DNA of 64,000 nucleotides from NCBI GenBank assembly GCA_934177795.1, contig CAKPPS010000004.1:1-64000 (forward strand), written 5' to 3'. This DNA comes from an uncultured Clostridia bacterium (lineage in GTDB: Bacteria; Bacillota; Clostridia; TANB77; CAG-508). The notes under the pieces were generated by a model. The model saw nothing but the letters and a program-made list of their open reading frames with translations, had not been told where the DNA came from and made no database searches. Both the position numbers and the translations under genes were made by a program. Below, one piece after another: positions 36,596 through 45,376 of the stretch (positions are counted from its first letter, which is position 1; the number at the start of each line of letters is the position of its first letter).

Positions 36596-36862
36596 GTGAA
36601 ACAAGTATTAAATCAAAGATTTGCTTTAAATTATTTTTCTCGGATTTTTCAAAAAATGGGAGTTTTAGAGCCAATAAAGCGAATTCATTGGAGTAAATCA
36701 GAACAGACCGCCTGGTGTATAACTACCACAGGAAAAATAATAACCGTTTTTTTAGAAGATTATATTGAAATCTTTTTAGAAACTAATAATGAATTATATA
36801 TTTATTATTTATCAGATAGAAATGAACCTACTATGGTATCATTTTTAAAGAATGCTTGTTAA
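36596..36862 (+). CDS. Small unknown protein (lone gene with in-frame CGG)
   Basis: 88 residues from a GTG start 7 nt after GGGAGG. Basic N-terminus, then strands such as TAWCITTTGKIITVFLEDYIEIFLE; soluble. Not recognised. Codon 16 is CGG (36641), read in frame as Arg, since the +1 frame meets a stop within nine codons. Perfect consensus promoter and its own terminator (36867-36902) mark it as a single-gene unit between rpsT and aspS. Confidence 0.65.
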   Translation: MKQVLNQRFALNYFSRIFQKMGVLEPIKRIHWSKSEQTAWCITTTGKIITVFLEDYIEIFLETNNELYIYYLSDRNEPTMVSFLKNAC

Positions 36863-36866
36863 ATTA

Positions 36867-36902
36867 AACCCCAAATAGCTTAAATAGCTTTTGGGGTTTT
36901 TA
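36867..36902 (+). terminator. Rho-independent terminator
   Basis: AACCCCAAA/TTTGGGGTT-type stem with T tract after the 36596 gene. Confidence 0.8.
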
Positions 36903-36966
36903 TTGCTTAAAACTTCCATTGTTTTTCACTATTTTTTCATGTTATTATATATATGAGGTGTATACA

Positions 36967-37215
36967 ATGATTAAATTTTTTATTGAAAATTACAAAAATT
37001 TAGATAAAGATATTTTACATATTCTAAAAATAGGTATTTATTTTTCTTTTTTTATATGTATATTGTCTACTATAATTTTGTTTACATATTTATTTTATAC
37101 ATTTCCTTATATCTATTATTTAGGAATATTAATATTTTCTTTAGGAATTAATTTATTAGTTAGCTGTATTATTTCAGCTCCAGTTATAGATAGCATAAAA
37201 AAACAAATTCAATAA
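36967..37215 (+). CDS. Small membrane protein, unknown
   Basis: 82 residues. ATG 36967 is used because GAGGTG lies 7 nt upstream. After a charged start (MIKFFIENYKNLDKDILH) there are two or three membrane segments and a short basic tail. AT-rich codon use like the core genes. In clostridia small membrane proteins of this kind are sometimes annotated as SpoIIM-like or hypothetical, but I cannot assign a family. It sits upstream of the aspS T-box leader. Confidence 0.5.
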   Translation: MIKFFIENYKNLDKDILHILKIGIYFSFFICILSTIILFTYLFYTFPYIYYLGILIFSLGINLLVSCIISAPVIDSIKKQIQ

Positions 37216-37347
37216 GTTGTTTCAACTTATTGTTATAAAAATTGGAATATAAAATCCATTTTTTATAATTGATTATAGTTACTGTCAAGAATAAAAACAA
37301 TTAAAATATTTTTCTAGCATTTTTTAATGTTACTTTTAGAATATTTA

Positions 37348-37376
37348 TTGACAAAACTACATAAACTGTGTACAAT
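37348..37376 (+). promoter_or_regulatory. Promoter of the aspS transcription unit
   Basis: TTGACA (37348-37353), 17-nt spacer and TACAAT (37371-37376). Confidence 0.75.
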
Positions 37377-37382
37377 ATTGTT

Positions 37383-37602
37383 TATAAAAAAGATATATAT
37401 TTGCGCTTGTACAATGAAAGCAATTAGTACTTACTTATAGAGAATAAGGGTCTTTGGCTGTAAGCCCTTTAAGAAAAACTAAATTGTGAAACACATTGGA
37501 GCAATTTTTAATAAAGTGGAAAATTAATACATTAATTTTCAAGCTGGGTGGTACCGCGGATTATATTCGTCCCTGCAACATATTTGCAATGGGCGTTTTT
37601 TT
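37383..37602 (+). promoter_or_regulatory. T-box riboswitch of aspS
   Basis: The leader ends with the conserved T-box GCTGGGTGGTACCGCGG (37543-37559) followed by a terminator (CGTCCC...GGGCG plus T7, about 37568-37602). Uncharged tRNA pairs with the T-box to form the antiterminator and allow expression. The specifier codon should be an Asp codon; I could not place it reliably in stem I. Confidence 0.92.
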
Positions 37603-37630
37603 GCGCCTAAATTATTAGGAGGTAATAACT

Positions 37631-39379
37631 ATGAATGAGTATAGAACTCACAATTGTAATGAAATCACATTAGATGATGTTGGAAAAAAAGTTAGAATTA
37701 GTGGATGGATTCAAACTATCAGAGATTTAGGTGGATTAGTATTCTTAGACATCAGAGATATGTATGGTGTAACACAAGTTGTTACATCTGGAGAAGCTGA
37801 TGATGTTGATTTTGCTTCTCATATTCCTATTGAATCAACTGTTACTGTATATGGTACTGTCAGAAAACGTGATGAAGAAACTGTTAATCCAAAAATAAAA
37901 ACAGGTTTAGTTGAAATTCGTATCGAAGAAATAAAAATATTAGGAAAAAGAACTCAAAATTTACCTTTTGAAATTAACACAAATCAAGAAATAAGAGAAG
38001 ATTTAAGATTGCAATATAGATTTCTTGATTTAAGAAATGATAGATTAAAAAATAATCTAATATTAAGAGCACAAGTTCTTCAATATTTAAGAAAACAGAT
38101 GATTGACCAAGGATTTTTAGAAGTTCAAACTCCTGTCCTTACAAGTTCTTCTCCTGAAGGTGCTAGAGACTATCTTGTTCCAAGTAGACTTCATCCTGGA
38201 AAATTTTATGCTTTACCACAAGCTCCACAACAATTTAAACAATTATTAATGGTTTCTGGAATTGATAAATATTTTCAAATTGCACCTTGTTTTAGAGATG
38301 AAGATGCTAGAGCAGATAGAGCTCCTGGTGAATTTTATCAATTAGACATGGAAATGGCATTCGCTACTCAAGAAGATGTATTTAGCGTAATGGAACCTGT
38401 AATGTATAATACCTTTAAAACTTTTTCTGATAAAGAAGTTTTAAAATATCCATTTCCTAGAATACCTTATAAAGAAGCTATGCTTAAATATGGTTCTGAC
38501 AAACCTGATTTAAGAAATCCTTTAATTATAATAGATTTATCTGATTTCTTTAATCAATGTACATTTAAACCTTTTATTAACAGAACTGTACGAGCTATAA
38601 AAGTAAAAAAACATTTATCTAAAGGCTTCCATGAAAAATTATTAAAATATGCTTTATCTATTGGTATGGGTGGACTTGGCTATTTAGAAGTACAAGAAGA
38701 TTTAAGTTTTAAAGGCCCTATTGATAAATTTATTCCAGATGAATTAAAATCTACACTATTAGATTTAGCTGAACTAGAAAAAGGTGATACTATCTTCTTT
38801 ATAGCAGATAATGAAAAACGTGCAACTGAATTAGCTGGACAAATTAGAACAGAACTAGCAATTCGTTTAGATTTAATTAATAAAGACGTTTTTGCGTTTG
38901 CATGGATTATAGATTTTCCTATGTTTGAACTTGATGACCATGAAAATATTGCCTTTAGCCATAATCCATTTTCAATGCCTCAAGGTGGCTTAGATGCTTT
39001 AGAGAATAAAAATCCTTTAGAAATCTTAGCATATCAATATGATATTGTATGTAATGGTATAGAACTTTCTTCTGGTGCAGTTAGAAATCACGATATTAAT
39101 ATTATGCTTAAAGCTTTCTCTATGGCTGGATATACTGAAGAAGAAGTAAAAACAAAATTTGGTGCATTATATAAAGCTTTTCAATTTGGTGCTCCTCCAC
39201 ATGCTGGTATTGCACCAGGTATTGATAGAATGTTGATGTTATTATCAAATTCTGACACTATTAGAGAAGTAATTGCTTTCCCATTAAACAGCAAAGCTCA
39301 AGATTTAATGATGGGAGCTCCAGGAAATGTAAAGCGTGAACAATTAAGAGATGTTCATATTATGATTGATAAAAAATAG
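37631..39379 (+). CDS. aspS: Aspartyl-tRNA synthetase
   Basis: 582 residues, bacterial type. An N-terminal OB-fold anticodon domain (VRISGWIQTIRDLGGLVFLDIRDMYG), class II motif 2 (FRDEDARADRAPGEFYQLDMEM), an inserted GAD domain (about residues 290-400) and motif 3 near the end (GAPPHAGIAPGIDRMLM). It charges tRNA-Asp. GGAGG precedes the ATG, and a T-box leader controls expression. Confidence 0.97.
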   Translation: MNEYRTHNCNEITLDDVGKKVRISGWIQTIRDLGGLVFLDIRDMYGVTQVVTSGEADDVDFASHIPIESTVTVYGTVRKRDEETVNPKIKTGLVEIRIEEIKILGKRTQNLPFEINTNQEIREDLRLQYRFLDLRNDRLKNNLILRAQVLQYLRKQMIDQGFLEVQTPVLTSSSPEGARDYLVPSRLHPGKFYALPQAPQQFKQLLMVSGIDKYFQIAPCFRDEDARADRAPGEFYQLDMEMAFATQEDVFSVMEPVMYNTFKTFSDKEVLKYPFPRIPYKEAMLKYGSDKPDLRNPLIIIDLSDFFNQCTFKPFINRTVRAIKVKKHLSKGFHEKLLKYALSIGMGGLGYLEVQEDLSFKGPIDKFIPDELKSTLLDLAELEKGDTIFFIADNEKRATELAGQIRTELAIRLDLINKDVFAFAWIIDFPMFELDDHENIAFSHNPFSMPQGGLDALENKNPLEILAYQYDIVCNGIELSSGAVRNHDINIMLKAFSMAGYTEEEVKTKFGALYKAFQFGAPPHAGIAPGIDRMLMLLSNSDTIREVIAFPLNSKAQDLMMGAPGNVKREQLRDVHIMIDKK

Positions 39380-39391
39380 TATAAATATTTT

Positions 39392-39419
39392 AAAGAGACC
39401 TCGTAAGAAGTCTCTTTTC
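39392..39419. terminator. Bidirectional rho-independent terminator
   Basis: AAAGAGAC/GTCTCTTT stem between aspS and the convergent hup gene. Confidence 0.8.
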
Positions 39420-39456
39420 CATATATATTCATATATTTATATATTTTCATTATTAA

Positions 39457-39738
39457 TTAATTATTTTTGTTTACTAAATCTTTTAATGCTTTACCAGCTT
39501 TAAATACTGGAGCTTTTGATGCAGGTATTTTGATTTCTTCTTTAGTTTGTGGGTTTCTACCTTTTCTAGCTGCTCTTTTTCTTACTTCGAAAGATCCAAA
39601 TCCAACTAATTGAACTTTTTCTCCTTCTGCTAATGCTTCTGTTATTACTTCTACTAAAGCGTTTACTGAAGCCTCTGCTACTTTTTTTGTATCTCCTGTT
39701 TTTGCAGCTACTGCTGCGATTAATTCAGCTTTGTTCAT
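39457..39738 (-). CDS. hup: Nucleoid protein HU
   Basis: 93 residues. [32 protein letters not shown], the [25 protein letters not shown] arm and the [16 protein letters not shown] end are classic HU, the DNA-bending histone-like protein. AGGAGG precedes the ATG. Monocistronic. Confidence 0.97.
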   Translation of the reverse strand: MNKAELIAAVAAKTGDTKKVAEASVNALVEVITEALAEGEKVQLVGFGSFEVRKRAARKGRNPQTKEEIKIPASKAPVFKAGKALKDLVNKNN

Positions 39739-39849
39739 TTAAATTACCTCCTATAAGTATGTTTATGTACTTTATTGCCTGAATTTAACAATAAACGTAC
39801 TAATATATAAATTCGCCAAAAATATACAAATTCCTTCTTTTTTTTGAAA

Positions 39850-41488
39850 TTAATATATTTTTAGTTTTTCTAAAATTGCACAAATTTTATTTCCTGCTGG
39901 CAACATTTGAATTTCTTCTTTTTTGAATATCTTTAATACTACAACTGCTGCTGCATAAATAAATACGGCAAATAATAGTGCTATTATTGTAGCCAATTTC
40001 TTATTTATTATTCCCAAAAGTACTGAATATACAAAATATGAGCAAATTCCCATCATAAATGTCGCTAATATTGGTTTTATTACAAATCTTTTCATCCCTA
40101 AATTTATCTTTATTGTTCTTTTTAATACAGTTATAGAAATTATAAATGCAACCAAATGACATACCACTGATGCTATAGCCGCTCCATTAACGCCAATTGA
40201 AGGTATTGGCACTAGGATTATATTTAAAATTAGTTTAGCTAACACTCCGACAACCTAAAGCTATCGCTGGCACTCTCAATTTTCCATATCCTTGTAATAT
40301 CGAATTTATAGTTTGATCTAATATTGTAAATATTATAGTTAATGCACTTATTTGTAGTACTATTGTTCCTGAACTAGCATTAGGATACAATAAATTTAAT
40401 ATTGGCTCTGCAAATATACACATTCCTACTGTACAAGGTAAACCTATCAACATTGACATTAATAACGTAAATGTTGATTTTTGTTTTATTGATTTATAAT
40501 CTTTTATAGCTTTGGCTGCTGATATTGCGGGCACCAATGCTGTTGCAAATGCGACATTAAATGATAATGGCAAACTCGTTAAAGTATCAACCTTTCCTCC
40601 TAATATACCATATTGAGCTACTGCCATGTCTTCACTCATAAATTTTTTCAAACTTCTTACTACTGTAAAAGAATCTATATTTTTATTTAAAGATGAAAGA
40701 ATTGCTGTTAATGCAATAGGAATTGAAACTAATAAAATCTTCTTTACAATATCTTTTACTCTTTCATACTTATAATTAACTGTCTCTTTTAATTCTGCTG
40801 CAATCTCTTTTCTTCTTGTTTTATAAAATAAATATAAATATCCAAATCCAACAAATGTTGCAAGTGTAGTTGCCAATGTTGCCCCTCCTGCCATCCATAC
40901 TGTTGATGTATTTGATATAACTGCAACAATTTCAACTAATATAATAGTCAATGTTGTTTTAAATATTTGTTCTAATGTCTGTGATCTCGCTGTTACCTTT
41001 AAATTTTGGCGTCCATTAAAATATCCTCTCATAACAGATGCTATAGCTACAAAAAATACTGCTGGTGACAATGCTACCATTGTTATTTCAGCATCTGGAA
41101 TTTGTAACCACTGATTTGCTATTACATTCGCTCCAAAAAATAGCATTAAACTTCCTATCATTCCAATTACTGCAAATGTCGCAAATGCTACTTTAAAAAT
41201 TCTATATGCTCCTTTATGGTCTCCTATTGCAACTCTTTCTGAAACTAATTTTGATATTGCATTTGGCACTCCTATAGATGAAATTGTTAATAATACTGCA
41301 TAAATTTGATAACTTGCTGATACTATTCCGTTTCCCTTATCTCCAAAGTTAGGTCTATTGGTTAAATATAAGTTGTATACAAGTCCTAAAATTTTTATTA
41401 GCAATTGCGAAAATATTAGTGTTATAATTCCTTGCATAAAGGTTTCCTTTTTTCTGCCATGTACTTTTTTCTTCGATGTTTGTGTCAT
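39850..41488 (-). CDS. spoVB: SpoVB/MurJ-type lipid flippase, +1 frameshift at CGG
   Basis: Read in the zero frame from ATG 41488 (after AGGAG), 413 codons encode about eleven membrane segments of a MOP-superfamily polysaccharide/lipid II flippase (LIFSQLLIKILGLVYNLYL, GVPNAISKLVSE). The next zero-frame codon is CGG (40249-40247), four codons before a stop. Skipping its C gives ALGCGVLAKLILNIILVPIPSIGVNGAAIASV and carries on to 39850, supplying the last three or four helices. Total 545 residues, normal for SpoVB. Members move peptidoglycan precursors across the membrane; the exact paralogue is uncertain. Confidence 0.85.
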
Positions 41489-41594
41489 TTTATCACTCCT
41501 ATTTTACTTATTATTAATTGTACTTAACTATTATAAATTTAATTACTAAATTATTCAATACTTTTAATTTTTTTTATCAATTATCATAAAAATA

Positions 41595-41802
41595 TTGACA
41601 AATAGCCTTTTTTATATTAAAATTGATAAGTATTATGTCAAGAATTCAAATTGACTTATATGAATTAAATTTTAGCTTATAATTAATAGTAAATTCTTAC
41701 TATTAAATTGTATATGATTTAAATATAAAATCTCTCCCCGGTGGTTTTAAATTTAAATTCATATAATAAATAAATTATATTAAATAGGAGGGTATTATCA
41801 TC
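41595..41802 (+). promoter_or_regulatory. Promoter and leader of rplM-rpsI
   Basis: TTGACA (41595-41600) and TAAAAT (41618-41623) with a 17-nt spacer start a leader of about 170 nt with several possible stems and CTCTCCCCGGTGG (about 41731-41743). An L13 autoregulatory leader is known in other Firmicutes; this could be its equivalent, but I could not verify the fold. Confidence 0.45.
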
Positions 41803-42240
41803 ATGAATAATACAACATATAGCGCAAAAGCTAATGAAATCGAAAGTAAATGGTATATTATTGATGCAGCTAATAAACCACTTGGTAGAGTTGCTACAGA
41901 AGCTGCAAAATTATTAAGAGGAAAACACAAACCTACATTCACACCTAATATAGATATGGGTGATCATGTAATTATTCTTAATTGCAAAGATGTTATATTA
42001 ACAGGTAACAAATTAAATCAAAAAATTTATAGACATCATTCAGGATATATTGGTGGAATGAAAGAAATTTCTGCAAAAATTATGCTTGAAAAAAATCCAG
42101 AAAAAGCTATGACATTAGCTATAAAAGGAATGTTACCTCATAACTCTTTAGGTAGAAAAATGGCTAAAAAATTAAGAGTTTATGCTGGTAGTGAACATGA
42201 AAACCAAGCACAAAAACCAGAAGTATGGGAGGTAAAATAA
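41803..42240 (+). CDS. rplM: 50S ribosomal protein L13
   Basis: 145 residues: [61 protein letters not shown] and [28 protein letters not shown] precedes the ATG. One nucleotide separates its stop from rpsI. Confidence 0.98.
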   Translation: MNNTTYSAKANEIESKWYIIDAANKPLGRVATEAAKLLRGKHKPTFTPNIDMGDHVIILNCKDVILTGNKLNQKIYRHHSGYIGGMKEISAKIMLEKNPEKAMTLAIKGMLPHNSLGRKMAKKLRVYAGSEHENQAQKPEVWEVK

Positions 42241-42241
42241 A

Positions 42242-42643
42242 ATGGCTAATAAAGAAAATGTAGTTTTTTATGGTACAGGTAGAAGAAAATCTTCAATAGC
42301 AAGAGTTAGACTTGTTGAAGGTAATGGAAAAATAACTATAAATGGAAAAGATATCGAAGATTTCTTTGGTTTAGAAACTTTAAAAGTTATCGTTAGACAA
42401 CCACTTACTGTTACAGATACTACATCTAAATATGATGTTATTTGTACTGTTAAAGGTGGAGGATTTACAGGTCAAGCCGGAGCTGTTAGACATGGAATAG
42501 CTAGAGCTTTAAATGAAGCTAACCGTGAATATAGACCTGCATTAAAAACAAATGGATTCTTAACTAGAGATCCTCGTATGAAAGAAAGAAAAAAATACGG
42601 TCTTAAAAAAGCTCGTAAAGCTCCTCAATTTTCAAAGAGATAA
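42242..42643 (+). CDS. rpsI: 30S ribosomal protein S9
   Basis: 133 residues ending in the typical basic tail with [22 protein letters not shown]. Its last codons lie inside a 34-bp sequence repeated at 44192-44225. Co-transcribed with rplM. Confidence 0.98.
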   Translation: MANKENVVFYGTGRRKSSIARVRLVEGNGKITINGKDIEDFFGLETLKVIVRQPLTVTDTTSKYDVICTVKGGGFTGQAGAVRHGIARALNEANREYRPALKTNGFLTRDPRMKERKKYGLKKARKAPQFSKR

Positions 42644-42666
42644 AAAGAGCTTTTATCAAAAACAAA
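42633..42666 (+). repeat. 34-bp direct repeat, left copy (rpsI 3' end)
   Basis: From CAAAGAGATAAAAAGAGC through the rpsI stop to AACAAA. An exact copy lies at 44192-44225. The pair encloses a 1.56-kb accessory island. Confidence 0.85.
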
Positions 42667-42702
42667 AAAACTCAGAAGTTTCAAAACTTCCGAGTTTTTT
42701 TG
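42664..42702 (+). terminator. Terminator of rplM-rpsI
   Basis: AAAACTC-GAAGTTT/AAACTTCCGAGTTTT stem with T7. Confidence 0.85.
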
Positions 42703-42943
42703 TTACTGTTCGGTAATTTTCACTATCAAACATCTGTAAACATTGAAATATCAATACTTTTATTTCTATATTTGTTCGTTTTTTTAACTCATAATATACA
42801 AGTAATATGCTAGTAATATACAAATTTATTTTCCATAGTCATTAATTTATCTAAAACGCACAAAAAAAGCTAACTATGCTCCTATATTATTTTTTTGCAT
42901 AATCAGCTTTTTATTTTATTAATATAACAAACTAAATTGTAAT

Positions 42944-43603
42944 TTACTTCCCACCCTTAGTTCCAAAAGGTACATATACTTGAAACATAATTTTGATTTT
43001 AGGTATATCTGCATTTATTACTTGCTTATCTAATATTTCTCTCATGAGAGCCATACAAAATTTCATACCTACTTCCTCAGAAATTAAATCTTTTAAATAA
43101 ATATCATTATCCGCATATTTTTCTGGAAAATTAATAGAAAAATATGTCATTTTCTTTTTTTCCTCTTCCCATATTCTATATTTCACTTCACTTTTTCCAT
43201 CAATTTTTATATTAACACATTTATTTAAAAATTTATCAATTTGTCCAACTTTACTTCAAGTAGCTAACTTTTTATTTACATATACTTCATTCCAAGTGTC
43301 AAAGATTGGAAAATGTAATAATAAATTTCTTATAAAACTAAATACCTCATCCGCAATAATACCTTCCAAAGGTGGTCTTCCACCTTTTTTCATCCATTCA
43401 ATATAATACTTTATTGGCTTATAATTTAATAGTTCTTTGTATATAGAAAAAGCTTCTCTTAATTTTAAAAAGCGTACATTTCCATTTTCTTCTATAAAAT
43501 TATCAGCAACTATTTCATCATATAAATCGTAAAATCTATTATAAAAAAGTGTTAATACTTCAACTTCATTTTTACTTGGTTTTAATTCTTCTATGATTAT
43601 CAA
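42944..43603 (-). pseudogene. Unknown protein interrupted by an in-frame TGA
   Basis: A single frame runs from about 43603 to 42944 with one TGA (43258-43256) after KKLAT; the sequence before and after reads as one protein of about 219 residues (SKVGQIDKFLNKCVNIKIDG continues after the stop). No CGG is involved. The 5' start is unclear: a TTG at 43603 with a poor ribosome site. I do not recognise the family; the end (KIKIMFQVYVPFGTKGGK) is strand-rich. It may be a pseudogene inside the rpsI island, or use TGA readthrough. Confidence 0.45.
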
Positions 43604-43653
43604 CTCACTTTCGATTAATTTATATTATTTTCATTATAATTTTATCTTTTTTC

Positions 43654-43683
43654 TTGACTTTTTATCTTTAAATAGCTTATAAT
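43654..43683 (+). promoter_or_regulatory. Promoter of the antitoxin RNA
   Basis: TTGACT (43654-43659), 18-nt spacer and TATAAT (43678-43683). Confidence 0.7.
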
Positions 43684-43689
43684 AAATAT

Positions 43690-43781
43690 AGGAAATGACA
43701 AATCCACAAACGTGGTTTTGCCAAAATTAGTTGTAAAAACTCACACCTAACTCGCCAAAGTTACAGATGTGAGCTTTTTTA
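43690..43781 (+). ncRNA. Candidate type I antitoxin RNA
   Basis: A plus-strand RNA of about 90 nt is predicted from its promoter to the bidirectional terminator. It converges on and overlaps the 3' end of the small toxin gene. Its start (ATAGGAAATGA, then GTGGTTTTGCCA at 43712-43723) is repeated at the start of the opposing toxin mRNA. This layout resembles par/Fst and TxpA/RatA loci. Confidence 0.6.
43740..43780. terminator. Bidirectional terminator of the type I locus
   Basis: CTCACA/TGTGAG stem flanked by A5 on the left and T6 on the right, so both converging RNAs can stop here; it includes the toxin stop codon. Confidence 0.7.
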
Positions 43782-43892
43782 TTTATGTAGTTGCTTATCA
43801 ACCCAGTTCTTATACAGAACTGCTGTCAAGGCAACGTTTAATGTTAAAGAAAACATTAAGGATAATATTAAAAATAGTATCACTTTAATCAT
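43779..43892 (-). CDS. Small hydrophobic peptide, candidate type I toxin
   Basis: 37 residues from ATG 43892, 8 nt after GAGGTGG. One membrane helix (about residues 4-26, VILFLILSLMFSLTLNVALTAV) is followed by a charged tail KNWVDKQLHK, the shape of Fst-, TxpA- and Ldr-type membrane toxins. Minus-strand promoter TAGACA-17-TAGAAT lies at 44004-43976 and leaves a 5' leader of about 75 nt. The stop codon is inside the shared terminator. Toxicity is inferred from architecture only. Confidence 0.6.
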   Translation of the reverse strand: MIKVILFLILSLMFSLTLNVALTAVLYKNWVDKQLHK

Positions 43893-43975
43893 AAACATCA
43901 CCACCTCTCCTACGATATTTCGTAAAATTTAGGTGGCAAAACCACATCTGTTTCTCATCATTTCCTATGCTAATT

Positions 43976-44004
43976 ATTCTACAATATTATTAAAAATTTG
44001 TCTA
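43976..44004 (-). promoter_or_regulatory. Promoter of the small toxin gene
   Basis: On the minus strand TAGACA (44004-43999), 17-nt spacer and TAGAAT (43981-43976). Confidence 0.65.
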
Positions 44005-44173
44005 TAATATTAATAAATTTTTATAATCTATTTATGTTTATAAATTCATAAATCTTATTTTTAATATGGCTTATTTTCTAACTTTTACAATATATTTTAT
44101 CTCTATTTATCCTTGCTTATATGCAATATGTAGTAAACAAATAATATACAAAAATCCACATAAACATTGAAAT

Positions 44174-44332
44174 CTAAACATTTGTAATTTGCAAAGAGAT
44201 AAAAAGAGCTTTTATCAAAAACAAAGGTCGTAATTCTTTTTCATTTTTATTATAAGCCACCTTATTATCAAATTTTCTTAAATAATCACAATAATCTGAG
44301 TTAACTCTGACAATCTTTAAATTTATAATCAT
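44174..44332 (-). pseudogene. Truncated ToxN/AbiQ-type toxin
   Basis: ATG 44332 follows AAGGAGG. The first 36 residues (LKIVRVNSDYCDYLRKFDNKV, then YNKNEKELRP) match the N-terminus of ToxN/AbiQ endoribonucleases of type III toxin-antitoxin systems. After LRP the frame enters the 34-bp rpsI-derived repeat and ends at 44174, so the catalytic remainder is missing. The break coincides with the repeat edge at 44225/44226. A structured RNA and terminator lie just upstream, as expected for a type III locus. Confidence 0.65.
44192..44225 (+). repeat. 34-bp direct repeat, right copy
   Basis: Exact copy of 42633-42666 outside its gene context, marking the right edge of the rpsI island and the point where the ToxN gene is truncated. 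Confidence 0.85.
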
Positions 44333-44391
44333 TGCAATTTGCCTCCTTAGTATTTCAATTATATATTAAAATTTATAAAAATACTATATAC

Positions 44392-44517
44392 AAAAGGATT
44401 AGAGTTTAACCTCTAATCCCCATTTTTTAAGTTCCAATTTAATGGCTGGATTCACCAACTTTTTTGCTATTTCTAGCAATAATATTATATGCAATTTAGC
44501 TAAATTTATTGCTTTAT
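44392..44517 (-). ncRNA. Candidate type III antitoxin RNA upstream of the ToxN remnant
   Basis: Minus-strand promoter TTGATT (44552-44547), 17-nt spacer, TATTAA (44529-44524). The RNA has small hairpins (GCAAT/ATTGC, TTGCTA/TAGCAA) and ends in a terminator GGATTAGAG/CTCTAATCC with a short T tract (44392-44419), 60 nt before the ToxN start. A 44-codon frame overlaps it but begins before the likely transcript start and lacks a ribosome site. Clear tandem repeats were not found, so the antitoxin role is tentative. Confidence 0.4.
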
Positions 44518-44677
44518 GTATTTTTAATACCATATTTTTAGATAAGAATCAATATTTTTTTAAAAATTTTTAATTTACATATTTTAATACTACAATTATA
44601 ATTTTTTATAATTTCTTACTGAATTGTAACATTTATTCTAAACCCCAAATTACTATTTATTATAATTTTATCTTTCC

Positions 44678-45376
44678 CTATTCTATAATATCTATAGCTT
44701 CATTTGAATTAATTCCTTCTATATTATAATAAGTTTCTGGAATTTTTCCCATAATTACGTTTTCTATTAATAATACCTGATTCGATATACTCTTAGTTAT
44801 GTCTTTAAATGGTGTTAATATGCTAACTTCACAATTCACCTGTAAGTATACTCTGTGTAGCGTTTGGTTTATACCTTTAGCAGTAAATTCACTCCTTAAA
44901 TCTGTATCTATGTTACCAATAGATGATATTTTTATTTTTACTCCTGGTCCTCTGCCAGCAAGTAATTTTATTCCACTAAAACTTCCTAGTGGTATTTCTA
45001 TATCTTCTTTTCCTCTACTATTCAAATCTTCTTGAATTTTTCGAGCTGCATCTGATATTATATCATTTATCGGATATATATTGGATTTTACCATTGTTAT
45101 ATTTCCACTTGAATCTTTTTCTATTGTAAACATCTCTTCATAATTATGTTTATTCATGACTTCTGTTGCCTTTTCATTAGTTGCTAATGTTGCAATGCTT
45201 TTAGCTTCATCTTCACACAATTTTTCAAATACTGGTGATACTGAATCTATCATAATTTTTACTGATGTAATTATAGTTATTAAAAAAAATATTATAAAAA
45301 TAAACTTTTTCTTGTTTTTTATTTTTTTTACATTTCTTGGAATACTAATTTTAGTTCTTGAGTAAATCTTATCCAT
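44678..45376 (-). CDS. yunB: Sporulation protein YunB
   Basis: 232 residues. One N-terminal membrane helix (about residues 27-47), then VSPVFEKLCEDEAKSIATLATNEK, the SNIYPINDIISDAARKIQEDL segment, IPLGSFSGIKLLAGRGPGVKIKI and the Asn-rich end are typical of YunB, a sigma-E-controlled mother-cell protein. Its start overlaps the SipL-like gene end by 8 nt, implying translational coupling. Confidence 0.9.
   Translation of the reverse strand: MDKIYSRTKISIPRNVKKIKNKKKFIFIIFFLITIITSVKIMIDSVSPVFEKLCEDEAKSIATLATNEKATEVMNKHNYEEMFTIEKDSSGNITMVKSNIYPINDIISDAARKIQEDLNSRGKEDIEIPLGSFSGIKLLAGRGPGVKIKISSIGNIDTDLRSEFTAKGINQTLHRVYLQVNCEVSILTPFKDITKSISNQVLLIENVIMGKIPETYYNIEGINSNEAIDIIE

Noticed and set aside
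10485..41488. Simple sequencing error as the cause of the five core frameshifts
   Set aside because: Not fully excluded, but all five fall at codon-phase CGG and none elsewhere, while about 40 out-of-phase CGG triplets are undisturbed. Random insertions would be expected at other phases and motifs too.
44399..44533. 44-codon minus-strand frame as a small protein gene
   Set aside because: No ribosome site, the likely transcript start is downstream of its ATG, and its end lies inside a terminator stem. The region fits better as a structured RNA.
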